From Chenopodium formosanum (taxonomy: Eukaryota; Streptophyta; Magnoliopsida; Caryophyllales; Amaranthaceae), in contig CM044862.1 in assembly GCA_024500155.1 (NCBI GenBank), positions 21,611,501-21,675,500 on the forward strand: a DNA stretch of 64,000 nucleotides, read 5' to 3'. A model generated the notes under the pieces. That model saw nothing but the letters and a program-made list of their open reading frames with translations. It ran no database searches and had not been told where the DNA came from. The stretch's first letter is position 1. The number at the start of each line of letters is the position of its first letter. Below, piece after piece: positions 23,691 through 35,712 of this stretch. The translations under genes were made by a program, and so were the position numbers.

Positions 23691-25718
23691 TTGCTTTTGA
23701 ACCGATTGTAATGAGCCAGTGTTTTAGGCGCTTAAGCTAAGTGAGACGATTTTTTGTCAAGTCAATCACTTACTACAATTGTAATCGAGCCAACTACTAA
23801 TCATGTCAAATTGCTTATAAGGGCTAACTAGCGTACCAAGGAACCCAAAATTGCTGCATGAGGTCGAAATCATCTTTTTGGGAGGCTTCGAGCTCTATCG
23901 TTGCTTAGATATCTCTGGTCAGGCGCTGGAGTAGGGTCTTCCCTGTTCTGCTGCACCTGTATTTATTTTTTACTATAGAACTTTTCCAATCTCTTTAATC
24001 ATCTTAGGGTTGACCTAAGGTTTAGCATTTCTTGACTCATCGACTTGACACGACTCAAGGCATAAACTTGACTCGCTGTGATTGACTCGAGGTTGACTCG
24101 ACTCAAAGTGTTTGACACATGTATTAGACTCAAATCAAAGTGATATGACACGACATGACTCAGTGTGTACATGACTTGTGTGTGCATTGTTAAAATGCAA
24201 AAAAGCAAAAAATTTCCGTCATTTTTGTGGAGGGTACCGACTTTCTCCCGAAAAAGAAAGACGTGAAAAAGAATAGAAGTTTGGAGATGCATGTTGAATG
24301 AGCTTAGTCAAATGTCATTCGATACTATCTCTCAAGGTGCAAGGATTAATCCATCCTGGGCTATCTCAATGGTTGACTCCATGATGAAAGTATTTGGGTA
24401 ACTTAGGCACGGAGGCTAAGCACTTCATACTTCGTGATGCAATGACAATTATGAGTGATTTTGACGAAGATTGCTTCAGCGTTAAGATTTCATGACAAAG
24501 GGTTCCTAAGGGAAATATATTTGGTCATGTATGCGTGATGTGTGTGATAGTGACACTAAAGCTAGGCCGCAAGGCTAAGTGTGTGGGAAAATATATTATT
24601 GAAAAGAGTCAAATGGTGGTGACTCTTAGGCTAGGTAAGCTAATGATGTAGGGACCAAGCCCCCAAGTCTAGCTCTAAGTGAAAAGGGATGAGCATTGGA
24701 GATCCCTTGATATGATCATGGTGTAAGTGTGTGAATGTGAATATGAATGCATGTTTATTACGGCCGCACCTCGATGTGAGGTTGCCTACGTAACCGTTAG
24801 GAATCAGGCCGAACGTAGCTTTAGCCAAACCTCGCGCAAGTGTGTATACCTCAAAAAGGTCTTTTTAAGGGTTGTAACGTGGTTAGGCTAAAGGTTTAAA
24901 GAAGAAGGGGATAAAGGCTCAAGACCCTAGATAAGCCCCTAAGGTGTGCAACCTTGCTTTTGAATATTTATATTTATGCTTAAGTTTCTACTATTTTTTA
25001 GCTCTTTCTTTTGCTTTAGCATTTATTTCATTTTTATAAGTGTGAGCAATCTTGATCATGCGGTCTATCACTCACTTGGCATTCATGTTTCTCAGGCACA
25101 GTACCGAGCACTTGATAAGAGACGCAATCTGAGACGTGTTCATATCGAAGACATTTTCATATCAAAGACATTAGAACACTTACCCTTTTGTACACTTTTA
25201 TTTATTATTTTTTTTTTTCTATTTTAATCTTTTGAATTTGCTCAAGATTTTTTAGAATTGCATAAGTTACACACCATCCCATCCCAAGGTTAGATAGATG
25301 TAGGTTGAAAAAAGAAGGGTCTATCGTTAGACGAGGCTCAAAGTGGTTTATGAAGAAAGGATGTATACTTGAAGGGTGAAAGGAGATATGATGTGGCTAC
25401 AAGGGGTGCCTCAAATCATTGGTATACCTTGTGCTTAATTCGACATGGATTTTTTTTCTTTTTTTATTTTTTTTCTTTATATTTTTTTTTATTGATGCAA
25501 TAAAATGAAATGATCATATGTAAGAGAATTAATGCTCATTTTATTAAAAGAAAATAAAGAACCTACAAAATTAATCTAAGGAAAGGAAAAGGTGCCTATG
25601 CTAGACTTATTGGGGAAAGGAAAAAGAAAAGAAAAAATATGAAAAAAGAAATAGAAAAAGAGGCCATGAAATCTTGTCGTTGTAGCTCGCCTTTTGTCTT
25701 GTGTCATTTGCTTCATCA
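23691..25718 (-). mobile_element. Element C non-coding region between tandem repeats and gag
   Basis: About 2 kb where a full element would carry pol; no pol motif is readable in any frame. It includes a run of GACTCGACTC/TTGACTCG words at 24,035-24,110. The stretch at 24,840-25,380 is shared with bases 1-480 of element D. Confidence 0.65.
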
Positions 25719-26837
25719 TCACCCAGTCTTCTCGCTAGCTAGAGGCAATAGGACCTTGTTTGCTTCTATGAGGTCTTCAATGAGATTTTGAAACCTGTAG
25801 CATTCATCGGTGGTATAACCGTTTCCTCGATGGTACTTGCAATAGGAATTTGGATTCCATCTCGAAGATCGATTTTCTGGTGTTGGATCCTCGGTAGGGC
25901 CAATAGGTTTGATTAATCCTCGATCATAGAGACGATCGAAATCAGCATCGTAGGTCATTCCAATGGATGTGAACTCTCGCCTGGGTTTCCTTTTAGATCC
26001 TTGATTGTATACGGCTAAGACATCATTATGGTCAAAGGTACTGACATTATTACTAGAGTGGGCGTTTTCGGAAAAAGAAGGATTGTCGCTCTTCTTTCCT
26101 TTCCAGCCACCGTGGTTACTATTGTTAGTAGCTTTTTGCTTTGCGAGGTCGTCTTCGATTTCAATTCCGATGTCGTAAACGGCCTTGAAAGTATTCAATT
26201 TGTGTTGATATTTTAAGTGCTTTGAATACTTTTCTTGGAGATTCTTGACAAACATCCTTACAGACTCCTTTTCGGTGGGGACCTTAATCATCTTGGTGGA
26301 ACTTTCCCTCCATTTATTAAAGAAAGAAGTAAAGCCTTCATTCTCTTTTTGTCTTAGCATCTCAAGTTGTCTATGGTCGGTTTCAACTTGGATATTGCAC
26401 TTGTACCTATAAATGAAAGCGTTTACTATTGATTCCTAGGTAGATTTTTTCTCTTTGTCAAGGGAGAAGAACCATTGTTGGCAAACGATTTCAAGAGATA
26501 GTGAGAACAGAGAGGGGAAAACCTTCTTATCGATACCCTTAATGCTCATTATAGTTTCAAAAGCTCTTAGATGGAAGTAAGGGTTATATGTTGCCTTAAA
26601 TTTAGGGATGTCAGTGGCGTTGAACTTATGCGGAAGAAGTTCCTTGTCCAGCGAGACCCCTTGTGAACTCATGCCCTGAAATTTATAGTCACTAGATAGC
26701 TTGCTTAGACTCTCTTGCATGAGATCCATCTGTTGTTGCTTCACGGGATCATCAACCTTGAGTGCGAGAAGCTTCAGTGTTTCAGTCATGGTAACCAATT
26801 GGTTCCGAAGCTCATTGACTTCTTCTTGAGTTGCCAT
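25719..26837 (-). pseudogene. Element C gag (372 codons), one premature stop
   Basis: Same length and order as the element B gag: an N-terminal coiled coil (MATQEEVNELRNQL), then FKATYNPYFHLRAFETIMSI, EGFTSFFNKWRES, and a C-terminal zinc motif CKYHRGNGYTTDEC with all four ligands plausible. It is cut by a TAG at 26,436-26,438, where the B copy has a Trp codon; the change fits a single C-to-T transition on the plus strand. Everything else stays in frame, so the lesion is recent. The truncated product would be 133 aa and lack the core and zinc site. The element holds no other protein. Confidence 0.85.
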
Positions 26838-28448
26838 TATCTTTTTAGCCTTCCTCTTTTGACGAATCGGTTTATCAAAAAGCTAGACCTAAATAAAGAG
26901 GTTGTCCTTGATTAATCGCCCTTCTCTCCTCGACCAAGTACTATGGAAAGGAAATTGGGGATATTTATTGTTAATTATTTGACTCAAACTTTATTCAACA
27001 TGCAATGGATGGAGAAAGTGAAGAAAAATTGGAATAGAATGTGAAAGAAGATTTAGATGGAGGGATATGAAGAATTAGGAATAGAATGTACCCCCCCAAC
27101 TCAAATGACGGAAAAGACCGACTCATGCATGAACCTAAGACATGGCCATGGTGATGTATACTCAAAGTGTGTGCTAAGACTAGTGAGTGTAGGTGACATG
27201 TTAAGACTCGTGTCATGACCATGTGGCTAGACTATGTAACTAGACTCAAGCAAAGACTAAGTTAGAACTTCACGTATATGCATTAAACTGGACATACTGT
27301 GGTATTTTAGTCATAACTTTTGATCTGCGACTCTGATTGGGATGAAACCAACGCCAAATTAAATATAAAACTCAGGGCTACAGATCCATAGGTTTTACGA
27401 CTCGTAGTTCTTCCTAGAACTCTGGCTATGACCAAAACAAGTTGACGTTTGTGCAGTATACGGGAATAAAAATCCGGGTTGACTTAAAGGAACTATGACT
27501 CGATTTTATGTTTATTTATTAGCTCAAATTAATTAATTAAACAAAGTCTTTTAGTCATTAATCAGTTTATTTAGTTTTGACACAAGTCAAACAAACGGTT
27601 AGGAAAAATCACATAGAGTATGCACAACAAATAATGCACAATTAGTTAAGTAGGCACAATATGATGCAATGAGTTTGCAACCTAACCATGGCTCTAGTTC
27701 TCTAAAGTTCGAGATATGGTTTAGTTAATAGAGGGTCCATGGTTAATTGTCCGGATGCACCGCGCGGAAGCCTAACCGTGAAGGGTTGGCGCGAGTGGAT
27801 GGGACACCGCGAGTTTTAGAAAAAACTCGCTTCCATGGTTTGGTGAATTCAACATCTCGGATGTACCCTTTGTTGCCAGGAGCGTTAAATCGGGTAGATG
27901 GAGCATGAATTCCCAGAGGGTTATGTCCATATGTAGAACACATTTGGGTTTCAGAAAAGTGAGAAAAAATTCAATCTGGAAGTAGAATCGAGCAAACAAT
28001 ACGAAAAACCGGTCGAAATTAGAACGCATATTTCTAGCTCGGTATTGGGGGAAATTGGCGCCAGCAAACAAAGACTGGCGCCAGATTTTAACTGTAGCGC
28101 CTGGCGCCAATGCTGGCGTCTGGCGCTACGGCTAAAAGTCTGGCGCCAAGCTCTGGCCCCTGACGGTACTTCCCACATGCCTCAGCAGCTTTCTGTGCTC
28201 GATAAAATCTTCCAGTTTCGCGCGGTGTTATTTCAGTCTTAGTTGTGAAAGATATTTCTCAAATTTCCTACGTGTAAAATCCTATGTTTTTGACTCATTA
28301 CGGATGGTCTTTCCAATGAGATCTTTTTTATGCATATGACAATAATGTTAATCAAAATTACGCACATGAAATACTTAGAACTTTTCGAGTCTCATCCACT
28401 CATTCTAAATCAATGCCGAAACAAATTCAGGAATTAAAATAGAAATCC
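26838..28448 (-). mobile_element. Element C 5' leader
   Basis: Non-coding and parallel to the B leader over its whole length. The palindrome-rich block at 28,055-28,170 (TTGGCGCCAGC, TGGCGCCAA, TGGCGCTA) is 280-400 nt downstream of the primer site. The short open frames at 27,743-28,242 lie in this GC-rich block and are not supported. Confidence 0.7.
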
Positions 28449-28466
28449 TCCCCAGCGGAGTCGCCA
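28449..28466 (-). other. Element C primer binding site, tRNA-Arg
   Basis: The minus strand reads TGGCGACTCCGCTGGGGA, an 18-nt complement to the 3' end (including CCA) of a plant tRNA-Arg beginning GACTCCG. It is 5 nt from the LTR. Tat/Ogre-lineage elements are known for tRNA-Arg priming. Confidence 0.85.
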
Positions 28467-28471
28467 GAAAC

Positions 28472-30447
28472 TGTAGGGAATAAATTCAAGCCTTTAAAAT
28501 CCCACTAGCTCGAACCCCACTGTGATCATACACTAAAGTACGGTGGCGTCCAAAAGGGAAGAAGATAGAGCAAAAAGAGTCGCCAACAAGTTTTTTAAGG
28601 AACTTGTAAACCGTTCATAGGATGAAGGTTACACCCTTTAACGATCCAAGAGATCGTCAACTCCATAAGGTCATGAACCAAATAAGGGTTCGGTGATGAA
28701 GGTACAAATCCAACCTAAAAGAGATTGAACCTACCCTAATAATAGGCCTCTACTTTATTCTGATCGTATTCATGTGCGCTTTTTAATTAACATGCAATCA
28801 ATAGGATTAACCCTAAACCTGTTTAATCTATGTTGGTTGAATTTAATGCACAAATAAATCTATTATTGGCGATCACTTGAATTATAATCATATCAACCCT
28901 AACAAGATTATTAATTATCTTATTAAGCATGATTACAAGTACCAATTCCCTTTAAGCATGCATCAAAAGTGATCAAGCAATAATATCAAGCAACATAATA
29001 ATAAATAATCAATATCATGAATAAACATGAATTATAATAATAATAATAATATCATCATGAAAATAATAATAACAATAATATTCACAATCATCATAAATTA
29101 TAACAATTATAATCATAATCGTGTTCATGTTAATATTAAAGCATAATAGAAATAGCAAGATCCTAGGCATGATACTAACAAGATTAATAACAAACCCTAG
29201 CATGTCACTAAGCAATAAAAATCAAATCTTTAACCCTAACATGATACTAACAATCATAAATATTAGGAAGAACATAGGAAGCATCGTAAAAATCATATTT
29301 AATATATTTGTTACCCTAGACATGATACTAGGAATATCATAATAACAATATAAACATGATATCTACATCATAAATCAATTAATCAATTAAAGTACTTACT
29401 TTGATGTCTCGTACCTCTTTCTAATAACAAAATACACGCGTTAGTAACTTCAAGGAAAATAATAATCAAACAATTAAATTAAATAATTGAAATAGAGATT
29501 TGGGACCAAACCCTCAGAAATTAAACCTTTCACGTCTAGGCGAAGGCAACTTTGAATATGGCTAGGTGTTTCTAGATCTTGCGAATGCGGAATTTTGTAT
29601 GAAAAAGCAAGAAAGAATTGAAGAAAAAAAAAGAATACTTGAGAATAAGAGAATTGGTGAATTGGTGAATGAAAACGGAGTTTTTGATATGATATTTATC
29701 GAGAAAATCAGCCAAAAAAGATAATTTAACAAAACAGAGACTGACGATCGCAAAACAGGATTGGCGCCAACCCTGGCTAGCTGGCGCCAGGCACCAGTGG
29801 CTAGCGCCAGGCACCAATGGTTAGCGTCTGGCGCCAAGCTTGGTTCCGGGCGCCAAGGCTTGGGGTTGGACGCCAAACTGAATTTCAACGCGTTTTTGAA
29901 AATCTGATAAATTTACCGTACTGGAAGATAAAATAATATAATTTCTTCGAAAATGCTATTTGATCTTGATTAAAACTCTGAAAAGTCAACAAAGTCAACT
30001 TATCAATGCTAATTGAATTAGGAATGAAAAGAACCTTCTAGAAGATTCTAGAAGACTAAAATCATTCCTAATTGCATTAGGAATGATAAATCATATTAGG
30101 CCCTCCCCTAGATCATTGGGCCGTACATAAAGCTCAAACCAGGCCCAGTTTAGTAAATTGGCCATAACTTCCTCAATATTCATCGGAATTGGGCTTATAA
30201 TATATCGTTGGAAAGGTCTTTGCAAGCCCCATCATACTACACCACTATTGGACCCATATCATGGACCAACCAAACAGGATTAGCTGTTTTCTTAAAATAA
30301 AGTTTTCCAAAACAGGGAGAAAGAAAAGAAATAAAACTTTCCGCTACACTAGACCTTTCCACACTTTCGTTTCATTCGATTATGATTCGACGTGAAAGGT
30401 ACTCATCACTGGGTTTGGTTTTGGGGAGACACAAATGTGTGTCTACA
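28472..30447 (-). repeat. Element C 5' LTR (1,976 bp)
   Basis: Plus strand TGTAGGGAATAAATTC to GTGTGTCTACA. It is nearly identical to the 3' LTR. The TATA region at 29,693-29,702 reads TATTTATCGAG rather than TATTTATAGAG, so the minus-strand box CTATAAATA is altered in the LTR that would drive transcription. The GGCGCC block is at 29,758-29,888. Confidence 0.92.
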
Positions 30448-30452
30448 GGTAG
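30448..30452. other. Target site duplication GGTAG, right copy, element C
   Basis: GGTAG follows the terminal TCTACA and matches 20,269-20,273. Confidence 0.9.
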
Positions 30453-31231
30453 TATCGTTTTTTCCGTATGATATTGCTCGTAACGAGTCAATGTCTAAGT
30501 TGAACAATGGGTGCGCGCAAGACATAGTGTTGCGCGGAGGTGTTGCGCGCAACTTCTGAACTTGCGCTAGGACGGCGCGCGTAACTTTGACAGCTGCGCG
30601 TGCCACCTGGTAGGTTCGAAATTTTTTTTTAATTTTTTTTTTTTTTTTTTTTTGCGAAAAACGCAAAAATAGCGATAATAAATTTTTTTTTTTTTTTTTT
30701 TTGTTGAACCATAATTTTTGCGATATTTTTTTTTAATTATATCTCTAGGTAACAATGTTGGAATTAGTTAGATTAGACACGAAGCACATATTCATGTAGT
30801 CACATAAGCACATAAAAGGAACCGTCAAAGCATACAATGTCATTCTAAGGTCAAGGCTTGGTTGTCCAAAAGTACCATATCTTAAGGGACGATGCACAAA
30901 TCAATCACTCAACGTGTTGTCCCACGACATAGGCCTCCCAACATTTTGTTGGCGATATGGGTGGGATGATTGTTATTGATTTTAGGATAGAAGCCTAGTT
31001 TTGGAAACCCCTAGTCAATGAGCCAATCCCCAATGGTTAAACTGTGCTATGATTATGCATGATGCAATGTTGCTTGTTTGATTTTTACTTTTGTGAAAAA
31101 GGAAGATATTATGCGTTCGAGTCTCGCTCTCTAACTAGAGATTATCCAAGTTAGTTCTCGTTACAATCCATAGGCAACCTAGTGTTGGAAACCTTGAACC
31201 ATAACTATGAACTAATCTTGTAACCTCTAAG
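30453..31231 (-). mobile_element. Element D leader, segment next to primer site
   Basis: Non-coding. GCGCGC-type palindromes cluster at 30,505-30,605 (GCGCGCAAG, TTGCGCGCAAC, GGCGCGCG). Two T-runs at 30,621-30,653 and 30,681-30,702 create spurious Lys-rich minus-strand frames. Confidence 0.6.
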
Positions 31232-31249
31232 TCTCCAGTGGAGTTGCCA
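31232..31249 (-). other. Element D primer binding site, tRNA-Arg type
   Basis: The minus strand reads TGGCAACTCCACTGGAGA, similar to the C site with a few changes. Confidence 0.7.
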
Positions 31250-31261
31250 CTTTAAGGAGGG

Positions 31262-32963
31262 TGATCCCATCGTAAGGGGGTCCTTCCTTAGATACCCATG
31301 GCCATTTAAAAGCCTAGGACTTTACACTTCTTAGGGTGTATTATGATTTGAATTCCTTACTGTTTGGGAGATCTTGAATTAGAAATGATGCTCTCATCAC
31401 GCTTTTTTGTAAGAAACAAGTAGGAGTCGCCAATGAGTTTTAGAAAAACTCATAAACCTCGTTCATGCCTTTCTCCCAAGTAGCGTTTAAGGGATAATTA
31501 GCACAAATCATAAGTTTACCCATGCCCAAATTGGTCTACATAAACAAGAAATGAGTTTGGTAGCGAGGGTACTAAAACAACGTTTCTTTTAGGGAGGAAT
31601 CGCTATTCTAGCCCTAGTACGACCTCTACTAGCTCTTTCTTTTTCACAATTTCATTACCAAACAATATATGCAACGTGATACCTAAAGACTAAGTTAGTT
31701 GATTTTATATACAAGCATTAATCACATAGGAATTACATTGCAAAAGTCGTTATTCTTATTTAATAATATTCGTTAAAGAACAATAAATAAACAAGATTCG
31801 CCTTATCTTAAGTGATAAAACAACAATTAATTATTCAAATTCTAGTCTTGATTAATGAAAGAGTACTATGTGAATTAATTAATTAAAAGTTTGTTTGAAT
31901 TGATCAAATAACACTAATTAATCAATTAAAGTTATTTAAATAATAAAAGAAAAGTGATTTATCTAAGTACTCAGGAAACTAACCGTTCTTCTTTTATGTT
32001 AAATCTCCGTTTAATGTGTTTATGGACTTTCGTTCTTTTTTGTACCTCCAAGGACTTCAATGGATTTAATTAGGGTTGGAAAGTATTTGAGAAGAGAGAA
32101 GAAAAGTAGTATGATAGTAAGAGAAGTTGAGAGATTAGGGTTTTGAGAATACTATGGTTTTAATTCTGATTTTTTCCGGTCCTCATAATGTTGAACGAAG
32201 ACCCCTATTTATAGGCGTAGGGATCTAGGTTTAGGGTTTTATAGCCACGCCTTCAGGTGGCGTGTGCAACTCTCTAAGTCGCGCTGGGTGCCGCGCGCAT
32301 CTCAATGAGTCGCGCGCGCAAGGCACGCGCAACTGATTGAGTTGCGCGGGTTTGCGGTTTGCCTTATACGTAAACGCATTTTTAAAAGTTCCATAAATTT
32401 TGATTGCAGAGTCAAATTAAGGCGTGTGAGATATCATTGGAAATCTCTGAATGTCTACTTTCCAATGTCGTTAGAATTAGGTTAAAATATGTTATGGATC
32501 AAAAGTTATGGTTGTTGGAGTGCAAGGGTGTCGATTTTAGGGCCCGGTTTAGTGTTTTTATCATAACTTCTTCGTTTTGGCTCGGAATTGGGCTTATAAT
32601 ATACCGTTGGAAAGCTATTTGAAAAGAATATCCATCTGTATAGGCGTTGCATGGGAATTTGATGGTTGATTTATCTGTTTGGCTCGGTTTTCAACAATGT
32701 AGGTTCCATTGGATCCAATCATTGCATTTGACGCATTTGGGTCTTTTATTAATCAAGTTTAAACATGTATAAACATGTTTTAGGCTTAATTAGTAATCGG
32801 ACAAGGATCTAAGATAACTTGGTCTCAAATATGGGTTTCAACTTACTTTACAATTCTTTTCATAGTCCATAAACATTTCAACTTTGATCTAACATGAAGA
32901 ACGGATTTTTGTAACATCATCGCACTTCCTTTCGGGACAAGAGGCCAAAAGTAGGTGTCTACA
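31262..32963 (-). repeat. Element D 5' LTR (about 1.7 kb)
   Basis: Plus strand from about TGATCCCATCG to GGTGTCTACA. It shares LTR-family words with B and C, notably GGAATTGGGCTTATAATATA and CGTTGGAAAG at 32,583-32,613. The minus-strand TATA box is at 32,206-32,214, with a block of CGCGCGCAAGG/GCGCAACTG words at 32,250-32,350. The left boundary is uncertain by about 12 bp. The right boundary ends the nested cluster. Confidence 0.75.
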
Positions 32964-35128
32964 CACGGTGTGACTAGGCACACAAAAAACGCATTACTGT
33001 TACATTTTACATAATCTTACCATGTTATAACTACTTCATTTTTAGCTTTTACATATAAGATACACTCGTCATGTAATAATTTACTTAATTTATAGCTTTC
33101 CGTCCCGTGTAAAATACCTTTATATCAAAATTATAAAGTTTAATTTCATTATATACCATTTATTAAAAACATACCTCAAAGTTTAGGACTATTATTACAC
33201 ATTTTCGCACACATACTCCCTCCACTATCCTTAATCCCTATTTTATAAAAAGTAGAATCTTGCTCTTATAAATAGTGTTGTGACAATTTTAACTCCAAAA
33301 ATGTGTATTTATGCATTTGCCCCTATTTAATATTACAAGATTTTTTTTAATATTGTATATCTTCTCTATGTTATTACGTACTTTTTCATATTCACATTCA
33401 ATCGGTTGAATTATTGGTTTCAAGTTTCAACCACAAAGTCGCTGACAATCTTCAAAGTATTTTTCAATTTTAATTTCAATTGTTTTATAAGGTTTTGATT
33501 GATTTTATATTTTAAGGTATTATCCTTTTTAAATTTTAGGGTCTGGGTATTCATCTATTTTTCCAAAATTTGATTGAATTTTGAAAGAAAAAAATATAGT
33601 TGATAATTGAAGTGAATGGAAAACCAGAAACACTATAAGCGAGGAAAATATACCAACTTCCGAGCACTACCCTATGGAATCCCCTCATGTCTCTTTCTAT
33701 TCTTTCAATTTTATCATTTTATGAATATTTGTCAGTGACTTTGTGGTTTGTCCAGTTAGGTGCTACCACAAATTCAATCAAAAGGTACTTTAATTTTTTC
33801 CCTATATGATTTTTTAGGATTTTTAGTTATGATCTTTAGATTGTACTTTGGTTTTGATTTTGGGTTGTAGAATTTTACAAAGGTGGCTTTCAACATTGCT
33901 ATTAGATTCGTTGTTATGAGATGCAAAGGACATCTTAATTTCGATTATAATTTTGGGATTAAGAGCGTAAAATGAAAGTCCACAACTTTAAAGATGCAAT
34001 TTTCCAAGGTACATGTTTTTAAAGGGAGTAGAATGCCTATGTGCTTAGGCTCTGGATGTATATTCTATATTTGAAGGAAAGGAGGTGTGAGTAGTTCTCT
34101 TATCAATCCTAACCTACCTTAAAGGTTTATTGTTACTTGCTAGAAGAGAAGATACCACTTTTCTGGTGAGTTTCTAATATGATGCATCCTAATAATGCTA
34201 TATGTTCTGCATCTAATGAGTATCAGCTTAATGATTTACTGTATTTCTTTGTATTGTTGAGTTGAATTAAGCTGAGCTGAAGCTTGCCTACATTGGATAA
34301 CTCAGCTCTTGTTACATTGAGTTTAATTACAAAGAATTAAAAATAAAAATTAACGCCCCTAGACCAATATACAAAGAGAGGAAAAAAAAAAAGCTACTCC
34401 GTATTTTATTATTTTGGATTTTTACATTGGATTCAAGCTACCAAACTTTATATTAGATGATCATATTAGACTTAACAGCAATACTAATTATAAATGTACG
34501 TTGCAATAGACTTGAGCAAACTCCAAACTCAAAACTAAAATTTAACACCTGAGAGTCCTAACTACTCATAGGGTACCCAAGAACAAATTGATACAAAATT
34601 TCATTATTCCTCTATTTGTTTCTCTTTGTTTCTCAGCTTGTAATATGAATCAAAATTTTATTCTAGAAAATCATCTAGACTCTATAAGAAAAGAATGTAA
34701 ATGATATTTTTACTCTTTAAAATACATAAGAAAAGGTTAAGGATATATGATTTTGAGCTTAATAGTCGATTATTAATCTTTCTAAAGGTTCATTGTATTA
34801 ATTCTTACCAGTTTAAAGGTATTTAAATATTGCATAAGACATTTTACGTGCAAAATGCTTACTAATCATAACTATGTACAAGATAAAATCTTAAGTACAA
34901 AGACAAGTCTTGACAACTTCTCCGCATTGGCTAGCCATGTCGCGCGCATCGCGCGCGTTGGCCACCCTAGTTTACATGAAAATTAAGAAACATGCAATAT
35001 AATATGAGATAGAGAGATATAATTATATGTTACAGAGAGAGTAATAATGAATTTCAATTTTGATTTTACCAAATTATTTTTACTAACATTGAGTACGTAA
35101 TAGAATACGAAAGACCAAGAGCAAAGAC
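32964..35128. other. Low-copy intergenic DNA with small repeat traces
   Basis: No gene-like frame. A 22-bp-class inverted repeat lies at 33,428-33,451 and 33,729-33,752 (ACCACAAAGTC/GACTTTGTGGT), possibly the ends of a decayed MITE. A Helitron-like 3' end is at 34,921-34,970. The rest is featureless AT-rich DNA. Confidence 0.5.
34921..34970 (+). mobile_element. Helitron-like 3' terminus
   Basis: A GC hairpin (CGCGCGCATCGCGCGCG) is followed about 8 nt later by CTAG and then T. This is the usual Helitron 3' layout of a hairpin shortly before CTRR with insertion before T. A second related end is at 54,035-54,087. The 5' TC end was not found. Confidence 0.5.
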
Positions 35129-35131
35129 TTA

Positions 35132-35649
35132 GGGCCTGTTCCGATTGACTGAACTCAGCTGAACTGAACTGAACTGAACTGAACTGAACTGAACTGAACT
35201 GAATCGAGCTGAAATGAACTGAACTGAACTGAACTGAACTGAACTGAACTGAACCGAGCTGAACTGAACTGAACTGAACTGAACTAAACTGAACTGAACC
35301 GAGCTGAACTGAACTGAACTGAACTGAACTGAACTGAACGTATTAATTAGTGATTTTTAACTACGGATTAGTGATCTTTGATTATTTATTGATTATTTAT
35401 TGATATTTATTACTATACATATGTGTATATACAAATGTACATATTAAAATATTTACGAAAAATATACTATATAATTATAATTATAAAATGTATGGAAAAT
35501 ATATTATAAAATGTATGGAAAATATATTAAAAACTTGAAACCTCTAATTTTCTCTATGAGATTAACATTAGAAATATGTTTCGAAAAAATAGAACCATTT
35601 GAACAATGAATTATTATTATTAATTATTGATAATTATTATTATTTATTG

Positions 35650-35712
<63 letters not shown>

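Larger units (their letters stand above)
20274..30447 (-). mobile_element. Element C: young gag-only Tat/Ogre-type LTR element (10.2 kb)
   Basis: Complete structure on the minus strand: 5' LTR 28,472-30,447, tRNA-Arg primer site 28,449-28,466, leader, gag 25,719-26,837, a 3.5-kb non-coding region with tandem repeats, polypurine tract, and 3' LTR 20,274-22,245. The LTRs look nearly identical by eye over long stretches, and a perfect GGTAG duplication flanks the element, so insertion is recent. No pol domain is present; this is the TR-GAG type of non-autonomous element. Confidence 0.92.
1..32963 (-). mobile_element. Element D: old Tat/Ogre-type Ty3 LTR retrotransposon, host of the nest, left end outside window
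   Basis: Pieces at 1-1,356, 17,805-18,866, 19,774-20,268 and 30,453-32,963 become one element once the insertions are taken out. In minus-strand order they give a 5' LTR (31,262-32,963), a tRNA-Arg-type primer site (31,232-31,249), a leader of about 2 kb, a gag start at 18,178, a gag interrupted after its N-terminal third, and the rest of gag at 1,356 downwards. Bases 1-480 match the region downstream of gag in element C (about 24,840-25,380), as expected for this layout. The 3' end, any pol and the 3' LTR lie left of the window. Joining the pieces is inference, but the order, strand and gag reading frame agree. Confidence 0.7.

Noticed and set aside
23361..23711. Overlapping 70-106-aa frames on both strands
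   Set aside because: Produced by the tandem repeats of element C; both strands stay open because the unit length is often a multiple of three.
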